Source: Hyposmocoma kahamanoa (taxonomy: Eukaryota; Arthropoda; Insecta; Lepidoptera; Cosmopterigidae). From it: DNA of 64,000 bases. Positions 22,929-34,868 of the stretch are shown piece by piece (position 1 is the first letter of the stretch; each line of letters starts with the position of its first letter). The stretch covers positions 11,277,543-11,341,542 of the forward strand of contig NW_020654810.1 in NCBI RefSeq assembly GCF_003589595.1. The letters are read 5' to 3'. The position numbers and the translations under genes were made by a program. The notes under the pieces are model-generated. The model was not told where the DNA came from, made no database searches, and saw only the letters and a program-made list of their open reading frames with translations.

Positions 22929-23911
22929 TTGGGCAACGTGGCAACACTACATAATCAAAAAGTTGACAACCAACGTGAGCTACTACAATTTCTTGAAAAC
23001 AAGTCTCTATACACTATGTATACAGATGGTTCAAAGAGTGAAGATACTGCAACTTCGGCATTTTATGACCCACAGGTTAAATTATCTAAATGCTTCAAGA
23101 TTAACAACTATTGTAGTATTTTTCACAGCGGAGTGTTATGCTATTTTCCAAGCATTACTTTATGTAAATATTCTCGAAGTTGTTAATATAATTATCTTTA
23201 CTGATTCTCAAAGTGTATTGGCTGCACTCAATAACAAACAATATAATTATAATTTGTGTTATATAGTATATAATGTAAAACAATTGCTACATGACATGTA
23301 TAGTAGAGGTAAAAATATAACATATAAGGCGGGTACCTTCACATTCTGGTATTACTGGGAATGAACAAGCTGATGGAGCTGCACGAAGAACAGCAGATGA
23401 AGAACATTCCTTTTGTTTGAAAGTACCTTACACTGACTTTCACGCCCAGTTTATGTTGTCACTGAATTCCTTATGGATAGAATATTGGAGGAAAGCGACT
23501 GAAATAAAAGCAAAGTGGTACACCAGCCTACAAATGAGCCCGCCCGCTCAACCTTGGTGGAATAAAACGAATCTAGACTCACGGAAGCAGATAACTGCCA
23601 TCAATAGAATGAGATTTGGCCACTGAAGAATTCCTGCTCACCTAAAGAGATTGGGAATCCTTCAAAATGTTAAATGTCCTCATTGTACCGAAGAAACAAT
23701 CGACTTAAAACATATTATTTTCACCTGTGTTCAATACCGTTTTCATCGTCTAATACTTGTGGCAGAAATCAAGGACCTTTGTGTAGACGACAGTGATATT
23801 CCAAAAAACGTTCAATCGTTACTGTCAAGTAAAAACTTGTTTATACCATTATGTAACTTTATATCTAACACTGTGAACGACATTTTAAAGGGTTTTAGTT
23901 TTACTTTCTAA
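22929..23911 (+). pseudogene. LINE RNase H and C-terminal region, decayed
   Basis: The plus strand codes a retrotransposon RNase H in shifted frames: MYTDGSK (first catalytic Asp), TAECYAIFQAL (catalytic Glu), IIIFTDSQS (Asp), then GITGNEQADGAAR (the last Asp). A C-terminal region follows with INRMRFGH, an in-frame stop, and a zinc-knuckle-like CPHCTEE...LKHIIFTC. No reverse transcriptase precedes it, so it is a 5'-truncated 3' piece of an I/Jockey-type LINE. Confidence 0.85.
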
Positions 23912-24000
23912 GTGTTGTATTTTCGTTATGAAACTGATTATTTTGACTATTGGCTTAACGGGCAAAGTACCCAGAGCCGTGAAAACCAATTAAAAAAGTA

Positions 24001-24420
24001 GCTTTTTTTATTAATGGTTTTGACTTAGATACAAGTCCTTTGAGCCATGTCTTCCTTTAATTATCGGATACTCAGTAATATTCCATTGTAGTTCTAATCG
24101 ATTGTTTTCTATTTCTGTTAAATAACTTAGTTCACTTATTCGGTTTTTTTACATAGTCTTTTAAGCGGCGGTAGTCAATATTTATGTTTTCACTTTCACA
24201 TAGATCACATTATCTTTTATCACTTTGAACAAAAACTTTGAATTCGTGTTTAGTGGAATTTCCAGGATAAAGTCTTTTGTAATTTGGTTTCAGTTAACGA
24301 ATATAGTTCTAACTTTCTTCATCGCTATTTCTTTTTTCGTTTTTTTTCTTCATAATATACTTAAAATAAAATAATAAATAAATAAATTAATAATCTGTGT
24401 AAAGACTGTAGTTGTAACTT
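24001..24420 (+). repeat. LINE 3'-UTR repeat, copy 1
   Basis: Follows the RNase H piece and is repeated at 29395-29820 in the same orientation (shared words tacaagtcctttgagc, taacttagttcactta, caatatttatgttttcactt and cactttgaacaaaaactttg). It is most simply the 3' UTR of the LINE above. Confidence 0.7.
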
Positions 24421-24427
24421 CAAAAGC

Positions 24428-24600
24428 CTTTTTTTTTTTTTTTTTTGACGGGGGGGAATCTTTATGGATACCCCTGAGCCCAGGGAGACTCAGGGGTTAT
24501 GTGGGGACTCTCCCTCCAGACTGGAGGGCCTACCCCACTAAAACCCCCCCGGGATTCCCTCTCGCCGGTTGAGTCGGCGCCGTGGGATCAATGAAGATTC
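24428..24600 (-). repeat. GC-rich retroelement tail with poly(T) start
   Basis: A run of about 20 T followed by a GC-rich block (cccctgagcccagggagact, then a partly mirrored actcaggggttatgtgggga). It looks like the poly(A)-ended 3' terminus of a GC-rich LINE in minus orientation, possibly R1-like; the family is not proven. Confidence 0.4.
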
Positions 24601-25660
24601 ACCACCATTTCCTTATTCGTCCCGCTTTAGATAAACCACAGAAGAGTATTTTATATATAAATAAGCTGCTAGCGATAATACGTAGGTACAAAATGGATTA
24701 GAGTAACGCGCGGGTCTTGTATTTTCTAGAACCATATGTATGAAACCGAAGAACTTATTTGAAATCCAAAACATCCAACCCACACAAAGTTAACGATGCA
24801 TGGAACCGTATTAACATTATAAAATTTCCAGTCAATGAGTTGAAAGCGAAGAAGTTAATGGCAAATTTTCGTGCGTATCTTCGTAAGAAAAAAACAATCC
24901 ATAATTTCGGGTATGGGTGGAAGATGTATGTATATGACCTATATGGTTCGTATATACCGCCATGGGGAAAATTTCTTGTGATCAGTGTATGGCTGCGAAC
25001 GCACAATAGATAAAATGTAAACGTTCGTTAATTTTGGAATATATGTAATATATATAATAATATTAGATATATATAATATACATAATATTAGATATTCCAA
25101 AACCAAGTATCTACTTTGTGTTGTGTTCAAAAATATGTAGTAAGTAATCATGTCATGGATTTTTTTAAAGTTTACTTTTATTTCAGAAAAAAGTAAACAA
25201 CCAGAGTTAAAAAATACACTCGGTGTTTTATAATATTTATCCATATTATTTATGTAAAAGTTATTACAAAGCATTTGCTTTATTTTAAACAACGTTTGTG
25301 ATTTTATCATTATTATGTAACCACTTTTAAAACTACGGAATTTATTAGATTTTAGTCATTAGATTTTACTATTGAAATTGACCACGGATTTATATATTTC
25401 ATAAACTGGATCGCGCACTTCGATATACCAATATTACAAACTTACATCTTATTGGGTTACGTTAAGGTTTATTTTAAATAAAAGAAAAACCGAGCTACGT
25501 GAGATAGCTCGAAGTAGTGGTCTGGTTCTTGTCTAACAAGTTGCCAAGGCTAAATAAAATCATCTTAGGTAGTGTTTAGTGTATTAACTTTTTTCATTTT
25601 GGTCATTGACCTACCAACTTTTGGTTAAATAAAATTAGCTTAAAGGTAATATGCTTTTAC
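24601..25660. other. Unassigned DNA with an AT-rich palindrome
   Basis: No gene. At about 25032-25104 an imperfect palindrome of about 70 bp runs from ttttggaatat to atattccaaaa with ATATA-rich arms. Confidence 0.4.
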
Positions 25661-26439
25661 CATGGACCAATAACTCAAGAGGACTGCTAATCGTCATACA
25701 AGATAGCGTAGCCGGGTATTTAGTACCTATTGGTACACTAGATGTCGCGACGATTACCAAATAGCTATTTTGTAACGTTATTTTACATTGACACATTGAA
25801 TTTTATCAAATCTGCTTCTAGTGATAACAAACACGTCAACTAGATGGCGCTATATTTTACCTCAAAATGGATATGCACCTGGAGTCGTATACAAATACAT
25901 TGTAAAAAAAAAACAATCGCAACTCGCAACGTTTCCATCCTCTAAATAATAACTAGAACACTACTTTGTCTATTCTAATCATCGATACTTATATAGTATC
26001 GATGATTCTAATGCCATTTAGACATATTGATAGTTTAGCTTAAAATTATTCATATTTCAATGTTACTGGGTGTAAGAAGCGAGAAAAAACAATGGCTACG
26101 GTGATTTTAGGCTGAGAACACCGAACGTGCGAAATAATATTTTTTAATTTTATTTGTAATTCCAAGAAGTATGATATCGCATTAAATATCGCAGGTATTG
26201 CATTGGTCCCAAAGGGTCATATCGGAACGCCACACAGTGGGCCCAAATTGATAATTCTTGGACATAGGAATAACTTGTGGAGTATCGAGCAAATTTTTTT
26301 TATGTGATATATAATAACATTCCTAACAACTTTTATTCTTGTATGATTTCTTGAAAAGTTGATAGATTCAGAGAAAAAAAAATTTTTGTATGGACAAATA
26401 TACATTTTATTTTTTATCTCAAAATATACGAAAATCTAA

Positions 26440-26449
26440 NNNNNNNNNN
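26440..26449. other. Assembly gap (10 N)
   Basis: Ten undetermined bases inside the left inverted arm. The true length here is unknown. Confidence 0.99.
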
Positions 26450-26756
26450 TGTAATATGTCATCCATTACAAACAGTGCATAAAGTCCAACAACCCAGTAT
26501 AAATTAATCTGAAGGTAATTAAAAATAACGGAAATAAAAAGTATAAATTTTAGGCTAAATAATTATTTAATCATGAAACAATTTTAGGAATACAGAGCTG
26601 ATTTTTTTCACATGATACATAATAACATTCCTGATAACTTTTATTGTTATGTAATTTCTTGGAAAGCTGATTGTTTCAGAAAAAAAATTTTAGTTTTTTT
26701 TTTTGTTTGGAGAAATAAACATTTTATTTTTTATCTCGAATTGTAGAAAAATGTAT

Positions 26757-27360
26757 TTATTTATTTATTTATTTATTTAAACACTTTATTGTACCACAAG
26801 CCACTTTATTGTAACTTACAAATTTTCAGAAACAATTTAAATATTTGTGTACAAAGGCGAGCTTATCCCATAAAGAGATTTCTTCCAACTAACCTTTGAA
26901 AATCTGAGAGGAAAGTTGGTTTTTGGGGTGGCACTAAAAATAGATAAGTAAAGAAATGAAATATACTATACTCAATAAATACACAGATAAATTTAATAAA
27001 TCAAGTGTACATACGAATATATATATATTAAGTAATGTTGATACATTAATACATACAAAGTCTATAATAAATTGAATGTACAAAATAAAACTATAAATAA
27101 ATATATCAAATGTAAATAAATATTTCAAAAGCTCTAACATGTGAAGTCTGAACAATCCCAAAACTTCAAAAGAGCACCCTTGAAAACCCGAACCGAAGGC
27201 GACTGTCTGACCTCGACCGGGAGAAGGTTCCACATTCGGGCAGCATTTACTGTGAACGAGTTCGAATATTTTTAGGAACTGTGTTGTGGAAGGACGAGGG
27301 ACAAATTGGTGCCAGAACGCAGGCGGTCACCCATAGCCTGTATGTAAAATGTAATGTGTG
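26757..27360 (-). mobile_element. LINE 3' end nested in the inverted-repeat element
   Basis: Begins at a (TTTA)n run and aaacactttattgtaccaca, followed by cttatcccataaagagattt and ttccaactaacctttg, sequence typical of minus-strand 3' ends of lepidopteran CR1/Jockey LINEs. No open frame with RT motifs. Confidence 0.5.
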
Positions 27361-27415
27361 GTTTATTTACAGTATAAGTCCAATTTAACTTAACTTTTTT
27401 ATTTTTTTTTTATTT

Positions 27416-27620
27416 AACTGCCTCTGTGGCCGAACGGTTACCATGCCGGACTGCCACGCAGAGGTCCCAGGTTCGATTCCCGGGCCGGGAGAAATATTTG
27501 TATGGCCTACATTTATTTCTCTCGTGAGTTTGGGTGTAATTTGTGGTTGTCTATGTGTGTCCATGGCACCCGCAACACAGGGTTTCCCTAGTGCGGGGCT
27601 ATGTTGAGTGTGTGCGTTAT
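27416..27620 (+). repeat. tRNA-Gly-derived SINE, copy 3 (full length)
   Basis: Head gcctctgtggccgaacggtt, anticodon-loop region ctgccacgc, B box ggttcgattcc, body to gtgcggggctatgttgag, and an A-run tail. Nested in the 25661-28608 element, so younger than it. Confidence 0.88.
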
Positions 27621-28608
27621 AAAAAAAAAAAATCATTCTCTATCAAGAAAAAAACAATCCATCAGCAGGTACTTGCGGCTTTACGAGTAAAAAGATGTCA
27701 AAATGTTAGATTTGTTATTTATTAAAAAATAAAACACAATATACTAGTTTCTACTTAACTTTCGTGTTATTGTTATAACGCTCTGTGTAATTTAGCACTA
27801 AAATTAAATTTTCTTTAGTCGAAGCTCATGTATTTTGTTAAAAAAGTACATAAAAGAGTTAGCAATTTTGCCGCACCTCTACTTACAAAGCCGCAAGTAC
27901 ATGCAGACGGATTATTTTTTTCTACATAGAAAATGATTGGAACTATACTGTAAGTAACCCACGCACACTACATTTTCGTATATTTTGAGATAAAGAACAA
28001 AATGTATATTTCTCCACAAAAAAAAATAATAATTTTTTTCTCTGAAACTATCAACTTTTCAAGAAATCATACAAGAATAAAAGTTGTTAGGAGTGTTATT
28101 GTCTATCACATAAAAAAATTAGCTCGATACTCCACAAGTTATTCCTATGTCCAAGAATTATCAATTTGGGCCCACTGTGCGCCACCGCAAACGGATGACA
28201 ATTTAGACTTCCTTTAGGTTATACTATATTGCTCAGATTTTTATAGATACTTCCAAGTATTCTTTTATTTTGTTTAGGATTAGCGCCATCTAACGATATT
28301 CGCAAGCGTTACGTTATTAATTAGTTAACAACGAACAATGCCATCTATTGATACGCATAAATATCGAAGTTCAGAGAATAATTTTAGTTTATTACTAAAT
28401 ATTTGAAAAACATTACAAGAAAAATAGAATATCTACTATATTTCCTATAAAAGAGGAGTTAATCGATATCCACGGCCATTTACGTAAATATAAACTAATT
28501 CCAGGCTATCGATCAGCGCCATCTAGGAATAAGACGGCATTTTGACCTTTTTCAGAGCTACGATTTTTAATATGGAGATTAGCAGTCCTCTTGAGTTATT
28601 GGTCCATG

Positions 28609-29394
28609 CTTTTACTGTAATAATACAAAAAATATATATATCAACAATGAAATCTTCTATTATGAAGTAGCATCGAATAAGTATACTAATTTGAATTACG
28701 AAATAATATTAGTAGTTTAGGTCATCCATAAGCGGCCACATTTTCTGTAAAAATTAAAAAGTTAAAAACAATGTGGCTGGCTGAAACATAAATGAAAGAG
28801 ACGCATTACTACATACTTTGAAGCCTCTCACTCGGCGCGTTTTATTAACTTTGCGCGGTCCAGTTTAATATACAAGGCCGTGATAATTACCCCGTTTGAG
28901 TGTTGTCCGAGAATTTACAATAACCTTTTGATATATGCATATTAATGAACATGCATTGTATAAATATTTACGAAAATAATATGGATACATACCATGAAAT
29001 ACAAAGAGTTTATATTTACCATTGTTTGTAGTTTGTATACTTTTCTCTCAAAAAAAGCACACCTTTAAAAAAACTCGTGTCCTTTGACTCGTGCTCGAAA
29101 TACCGCTCACGACGCGATCCACAGACTATTAGATGCTAACGCATCGCACGCGTGGCGATGCGATGCATGACGTGGATAGCGAAGTGACCGTTTACACAAT
29201 ATGCGTGTCGTGCACCGCATCGCCTATCGCACGAATATGTGAACGCGTTTCAACCTCTCGACACGATTGTTTCGACGAAACAATCGACGATAGTGTAAAC
29301 GCAGTGTAAGAAAGAAGCATCTGGTTATATACTCGATGGCAAGAAGCAACCACAGACTATTAGATGCTAACGCATGAAGCAACGTTTCGTTCTT
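28609..29394. other. Intergenic DNA with a 26-bp direct repeat
   Basis: The sequence ccacagactattagatgc... (26 bp) occurs at 29119-29144 and again at 29350-29375, bracketing about 205 bp that is rich in gcatcgc words and in gtttacac/gtgtaaac inverted pairs. It may be an insertion with a target duplication or a local duplication. Confidence 0.5.
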
Positions 29395-29820
29395 TTTTTA
29401 TGAATAGTTTTGGCTTGAATACAAGTCCTTTGAGCTATGTCTTTGTTTTATTATCGGGATCCTCAGTAATATTTTCTCCTAATTTACTTTCTCCTAAATA
29501 ACTTAGTTCACTTATTTGGGTTTTTTAAAGAGTCTTAAGCGGCGGGAGCCAATATTTATGTTTTCACTTTCACATAATTATATCGCATTATTTATTTATT
29601 AAACTTTGTTGACCACAAAACAGAATGGTACAAAAGGCAAATAGTACATTATCTGCTACCACTTTGAACAAAAACTTTGGATTCGTAATTATTGGAATTT
29701 TTAGGATAGTCTTGTAATTTGGTTTAAAATAAAGAATATACTTCTATCTTCATCAATATTTCATTCTTCATTTTTTTTCATAATATACATAAAATAAAAA
29801 TAATCAGCTATTTCAAAAGC
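29395..29820 (+). repeat. LINE 3'-UTR repeat, copy 2, with internal insertion
   Basis: Same sequence as 24001-24420, with about 65 extra bases at 29590-29660 that the first copy lacks. Confidence 0.7.
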
Positions 29821-29859
29821 CCGCCATTTTCTAACATTTCGTTCTTAAAACACCTAAAA

Positions 29860-30300
29860 TTAGGGACACGGAAAAAGTATCGATACTTTTTGGCATCGGG
29901 TACTTTACCTTTCGATACCGATACTTTTCATTTGATACTTTACCAGTATTAGTACTTTTTGACAAGTATCGTACCGTTGTGAATAATTCCTATTTAGGAC
30001 ACTTCATATCGTAACGCAAGCCACCTATCGAATTTTTTTAAATGGCAAACCTTCATCACCAATGTCATGCCTCTGAAGTGTTTGCCACCTAGACGAAGAC
30101 GGTTTATGGTTTGCCACCTTTTGCCTCTTTAAAAGAATGAGTCACGTTCGAGTTCAAGTTTTCGTTTTGTAATCGTTGCTCAATATCCATCACGGTGGCG
30201 GTGGCGTCACGATCACAATAAAGGCTTCTTCTATCTTTAAGTAAGAAAAATCTGCAGGACAAAAGTATCGATACCTCAAGGTATCTTTTGTTTGTTTCGA
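29860..30300. other. AT-rich DNA with repeated aaagtatcgatac words
   Basis: A perfect short palindrome aaaaagtatcgatacttttt near 29872 and the related aaaagtatcgatacc near 30261 bound this stretch; they may be ends of a MITE. No gene. Confidence 0.35.
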
Positions 30301-30305
30301 CATTT

Positions 30306-33300
30306 TTATGAGTAGTATACTTTTATCCGAGCATCTTTTGCAAAGGCGTCTACAATTTCGTTCCCACTGATCCCACTGTGGCCAGGAATCCAGGCCAGAG
30401 TTACCTCAATTCCTGCACAGCGACATCGGGCTTCCTTAATTTTGAAGGTGATGAAGAAATTATTTTTAGAATGGAATGGAAGCTTATTGATGTCTTGGAG
30501 GTAGCTTAGAGAATCTGATAGGATTAAACATATGTTTATTTTATGACACTCAATAAATAAAATGGTTTCAAGAATTGCAATGGCCTCTCCAGGGAATACC
30601 AAATTCAGATATGGGGATTTAAAGCTAAGCAAGACGTTAAACTTGGGGAACCAAACCGTGGCTCCCAAGTCGCCATGTTCGTGTAATTTTGACGCGTCGG
30701 CAAAAACAGTAGTCCAGTCATGCCATTTTCCCTCCACTATATCATTGAAGACTTGGTTGGCTCCCGGGGTATCTTTATGATTCCGAAATTAATATATACT
30801 CTTGGACGGAACGTTAAGCATTTAAAATCGGCTTCAAACAGCGGGTTCCTATAATTTTGGAAAATAGGGAAAGGGTGATTGAAAATTTTGTTGAAACTGT
30901 TGACAACCAGGGGATGTTTCTTGTGAGTCCAATAATTAGAAGAGTGAATAAAGTTGACAAGGATTGCTATATGGGGATCAAAAGGTGAGAGGCGAATTGT
31001 ACGAATTTAATAATAAATCTGTTAGCAAGGAATTGTCTAGGAAGATGTAGAGGAGGCTCCAGACATGGAGAGCATTTGTCGGTGAGGATTTCATAGCTCC
31101 TGTGATTATTCTCAGACATCTTGCTTGGATTCTGTCCATATTAGCTAAGGCTAGCCTGTTGCATGGTTCCAGAAGGAAGCCACCATAATTAAAATGACTT
31201 CTGATTTCAGCTTTTCGATCTTTTTTCAGCTTTTTGACAGATATAGTTCAGATGATGGATGCCAGATAATTTTGAGTCCAAAATAATGCCTAAAAATTTT
31301 ACTTTATCTCTACTCAATATTTTCCCCATTAATGTGTATTCCAATTTCAGGGCGGCGTCTCTTGCGGGAGAAAACAATAGCTGTGCCAGTGAGAGGCCGT
31401 GTTCCAAGAGCCAAGAGTCAAGGTAAAAAAGGGCAGAGTTGAGACGACCTTCAGCGTCTGAGAAAGAATCGGAACAAGCATACAGAACGATATCATCTGC
31501 GTATTGTAAGATTTTGTAGAAGCAATTGACAGAAGTGTCGAGGTCGGACGTGTACAAGCTATAAAGGAGAGGACTGAGGACGAAGCCTTGAGGCAAGCCA
31601 TTCCAGACCATGAACATGTTGCAAATGATATTGATCATCCTCTCAGGAATACTCAGATTGAGCATCTTCTGCCTGACTAGTAAAAGATTCACATTATCAT
31701 AAGCGGATGTTATATCTTAGAATACACTTATGACGTGTTTTCCCTCGAAGAAGGCTAGTCGAACATCCGATGTAAAAATGCTTAGGCTGTCCATAGTCCC
31801 CATGCCTTTTCGGAAGCCAAACTGGTTTCTGGGTAACAATCTCTTGCTCTCCACTATCCATTCCAGACGGTTTTTTATAAGGTACTCCATGATTTTAGCT
31901 AGAATAGATGATAGTTTTAAGATTGGAACGAAAATTTGGGTTTTTCCATGAGATAGGGACTATACCGGTCCCACCACGGGGGAGAAGAGATTTTATTGTT
32001 TGCAGGGTTTTTAAGAGGTATTGTTTCATCTGCAGCTGACAGCAAATATGAGGTAAATTCGGTATATATAGAAAGGACATTTGAGTGGGTTATTTGAACT
32101 GGTTGCATGTTTACAATCTTACCGTTCAGGACCGAGGAATATCTATCCCAATCAGCTTGATTGAGCCTGTATTTAAGTAAGTGGGGAGGGTCTGGAGTGA
32201 GACTACGTGGAGAGTCTCCTCTCGGTGGAGAGAGGGAAATTAAAATAGGTAGATGGTCACTTCCGAAAGAATTAACAAGAACAAACCAGGAGATGGAAGG
32301 GACTAAACTTGGAGAGACTAAAGTTAAGTCAGGGGCACTGACATGTATAAAAAAAATGTAAGTCAATGGCTCGTGTTTTTTATTTTTTATATTACGGGCG
32401 TTCCATTGCAGAATTGGCGTCATTGTGGGATAGAAAAAATTGTATTAACTTTGAGATCATAGTTTGTAGAATTTCAAGGCCATTGTACGGTATGATGTCA
32501 TTGAATTGAGATATTACATTTATTAGTAAATTAGTTAATATATCTGAGTGGTTGTCTTTGAGGCTAGTAAAACAAGGGATATTATTATTTGGGGAGTCTC
32601 TAAGGAGAGAAAATCCATTTGGTTGCGAAGATTTTGGGGTAGATGTGATAAGATTGGGTAAGGTCTTGTTATAGCCGTGGGTTTGTTCTTGTCTACTACG
32701 GCGTAAGGCGACTTTCCGTAAAAGTCGCCTTACGATAAGATGTGGAAGGATTCTTGGACTGTAAGCGGACTGGGGTAGAAGGAGGGGATCTAACTGTTTG
32801 GGGAGAATGGGGAGAGGGAAGGGGGGGGTCCAGCAGGCGCTGAGTTCGAGATACTGTATCAGCATATGATTTACGGACAGAGCTGAATCGTCTGGAAGCT
32901 TCCACGTAACCGATGTTGTCCTCAGCCATCTCTTTTTTGATGATCTTTTAGCGAGAGTGCTCAGGGCACCTTGTGTCGGTAGCTTTATGGGAGCCAGAAC
33001 AAAACAGGTAGGATATTGCTTGGATGGTGCAGGAGGGACTGTCGTGATTTTGGGCACATCGGGAACAACGAGGATGTGAACGGCATTGCTCACGGACGTG
33101 TCCGAAGCGGCAGCATTTGTGGCACTGTATTATGAGGAGAGCATATACGTCCACTGGAAGAGACATGTTAAAGCAGAAAACTTTCTCCGGGAGGTTCTGT
33201 CCCTGAAATGTTAACACCACAGTTGCAGATGGCTCCCAAGTAGCTTGTCCCTCGACAATTCGTTTTTTATTTAGTCTCCCAGCCTTTATAATTTTTACCC

Positions 33301-33590
33301 CTGCGGGACATTTGATGGAGTGAATCAATTCTTTGAGAGACCATTCCATGGGGATTTGACGAACAACACCATTGCGAGTGAGGTGAAAGCGGGTGATCAC
33401 AGCAGAAAGTTTTTGAGTGCTAAGGAAAGGGCTCTCAACAAATTTGTTTGCATCCTGAGGTGTCTGGAAATAAATTGCTACTTTATCTCTACCGATACGA
33501 CGAGAAAGGGGCCAGAATCGTTGTCCGTGTATTTCAGACTAGGAACTAGGAAAAGGAACTTACCTCTACGCTAATTTTGTAACCACCACC
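30306..33590 (-). pseudogene. I-like LINE with ORF1, endonuclease, RT and RNase H, decayed
   Basis: Minus-strand order from 33590: ORF1 with cysteine knuckles (CHKCCRFGHVREQC, CSRCAQNHDSPSC, then C-SGSHKATDTRC, 33400-32948); ORF2 start ILQWNARNIKNKK (about 32420) and the endonuclease end GSDHLPIL, with the middle of the endonuclease deleted; RT with NGLPQGFVLSPLLY and LQYADDIVLY (31692-31207; catalytic Asp pair kept); RNase H with VFADASK, SDSLSYLQDI and WIPGHSGISGNEIVDAFAKD (30737-30306). The RNase H after RT and the QWN-type endonuclease start suggest the I superfamily. Frame breaks occur throughout, so it is dead, but all four parts survive in order. Confidence 0.85.
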
Positions 33591-33799
33591 AACACAAAAC
33601 ACAACACAATTTTAAACTCTCACTCAGAAAATAACGGAAAAGCTAAATTCAGTTCGGGCACGTGTGTTAACCTCCACTCGTTTCTACCGTGACCATTCCG
33701 TAAACTGTGGAAACCAAAGGACATTTAATATTGACTTCAGACTATCAGAGACTATCAGACGTTATATGTATATGATGATTTTTTTTTTCCATCATCTAA
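33591..33799. other. Likely LINE 5' flank
   Basis: Holds a short tandem word (gactatcaga twice near 33745) and the recurring word tttttccatcatctaa, which ends at the TAA target of the next element. Confidence 0.35.
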
Positions 33800-33830
33800 G
33801 TGAGGTAATACACGTCCGATTTCGTGTCTA

Positions 33831-34024
33831 GGGTCTACTCTCGATCTCCGTCCAAGATCCCTCCGAAACAATTACTGTCAAATAAGTAATATTCGACAAA
33901 ATTAAAAAACAAGTATCAAGTATGAAGCTTCATTTGCATCACGCGTCTTTTCATTTGGTCAAGTATTGCTTATTTGGCAGTAATTGTTTCGGACGGATGT
34001 CGTACGGAGATCGAGAGTAGACCC
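33831..34024. repeat. 194-bp MITE with about 66-bp inverted arms
   Basis: Left arm gggtctactctcgatctccg... through gaaacaattactg is mirrored at the right end (ggagatcgagagtagaccc). Inserted in the left arm of the 33800-39341 element. Confidence 0.8.
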
Positions 34025-34114
34025 CCTGATGTTCGGATCCGACTATAGGATCGGATTCACTCAATACACGTCCGATAGGCGTCCGATTCTTACGTCACAC
34101 TTTTTCTGAACTAA

Positions 34115-34560
34115 CTGCAGTGTTTCCAATTTATGGGGAATTCCCCCAAATACAGGGAATTTCAACTCAACAACTCGTTTGGGGATTTTGTTTGGATTAC
34201 GCTATGTGGGGGAAAATTCGCATTCTAGAATTTTATCATATATTTGTTACATTGATGATCACTGAAAAAAACACTATTTATTTGTTTGTTTATGAACGAT
34301 GTTGTTTTTTTTTTTCAAATCGCACATGAGCCGCTTATGTTGCTATAACATTTATATTGAATCACAAACCGCTTATATGTATAAAATTATCCAGTAGGAT
34401 TAGAATCACTTTGTCTTGAATTGTAAAATTACTACTATTATCAGTCACCGACAAGAGCATGGCTCTTAAATAGGATGATGATGATCAGTCGGTGCGTTTT
34501 GACCGGTCCCCGATGTGAAAAAAGAATACAGCTATTGCCGAACAAAGCAGAGCAGTAGGT
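34115..34560. repeat. Dispersed repeat, interrupted copy, left half
   Basis: Matches 48186-48590 (shared aatttcaact, ggggattttg, gctatgtg, ttttatcat, gtaaaattac, cagtcggtgcg and ccggtcccc). The right half is at 38868-39133. The copia element and a MITE sit between the halves. Confidence 0.7.
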
Positions 34561-34582
34561 ATTTTAAAGGACTATCCAGTAT

Positions 34583-34805
34583 TGTTTTTAAAAAGTAAAA
34601 ACTCGCGGTATATTCCTATATGTTCACAAACCATGTTACCTATAGTTTAGGTTGCCTAGTAACGAGTTGTTGATTACACTAGCTGTCTCGCGTTAGAATA
34701 TGTTTTTTTTTCTTTAATGGTTAATTTGTAATTTCTGTTGAACAGTTAGTGCTATACACAATAAAGGACATATATTCAAAGCGTATTCTGCATATTATTC
34801 CAACA
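34583..34805 (+). repeat. copia left LTR
   Basis: 223 bp, TG...CA ends, closely similar to the right LTR apart from the latter's extra segment. Confidence 0.88.
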
Positions 34806-34868
34806 GGTTATGGGCCCAGAAATGTCCTGGAGTAATATGTCCTTAAATATTGTGTAAACCGTGTTAAA

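Larger units (their letters stand above)
25661..28608. mobile_element. 2.95-kb inverted-repeat element without visible transposase
   Basis: Both ends carry the same 32-bp inverted sequence (catggaccaataactcaag... at left, its inverse ending in ttattggtccatg at right). The flanks share cttttac, giving a 7-9 bp target duplication. Further in, about 220-bp arms are also inverted copies (26217-26440 and 27975-28200). The left arm is partly repeated in direct orientation at 26575-26755. The interior holds a LINE 3' end, a SINE copy and the assembly gap, but no transposase. Termini plus a 7-9 bp duplication fit a nonautonomous DNA transposon; the superfamily is undecided (Mutator-like is one option). 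Confidence 0.7.

Noticed and set aside
24755..25013. Two overlapping 83-84 codon frames on opposite strands
   Set aside because: Neither has a known motif; mutual shadows in AT-rich DNA.
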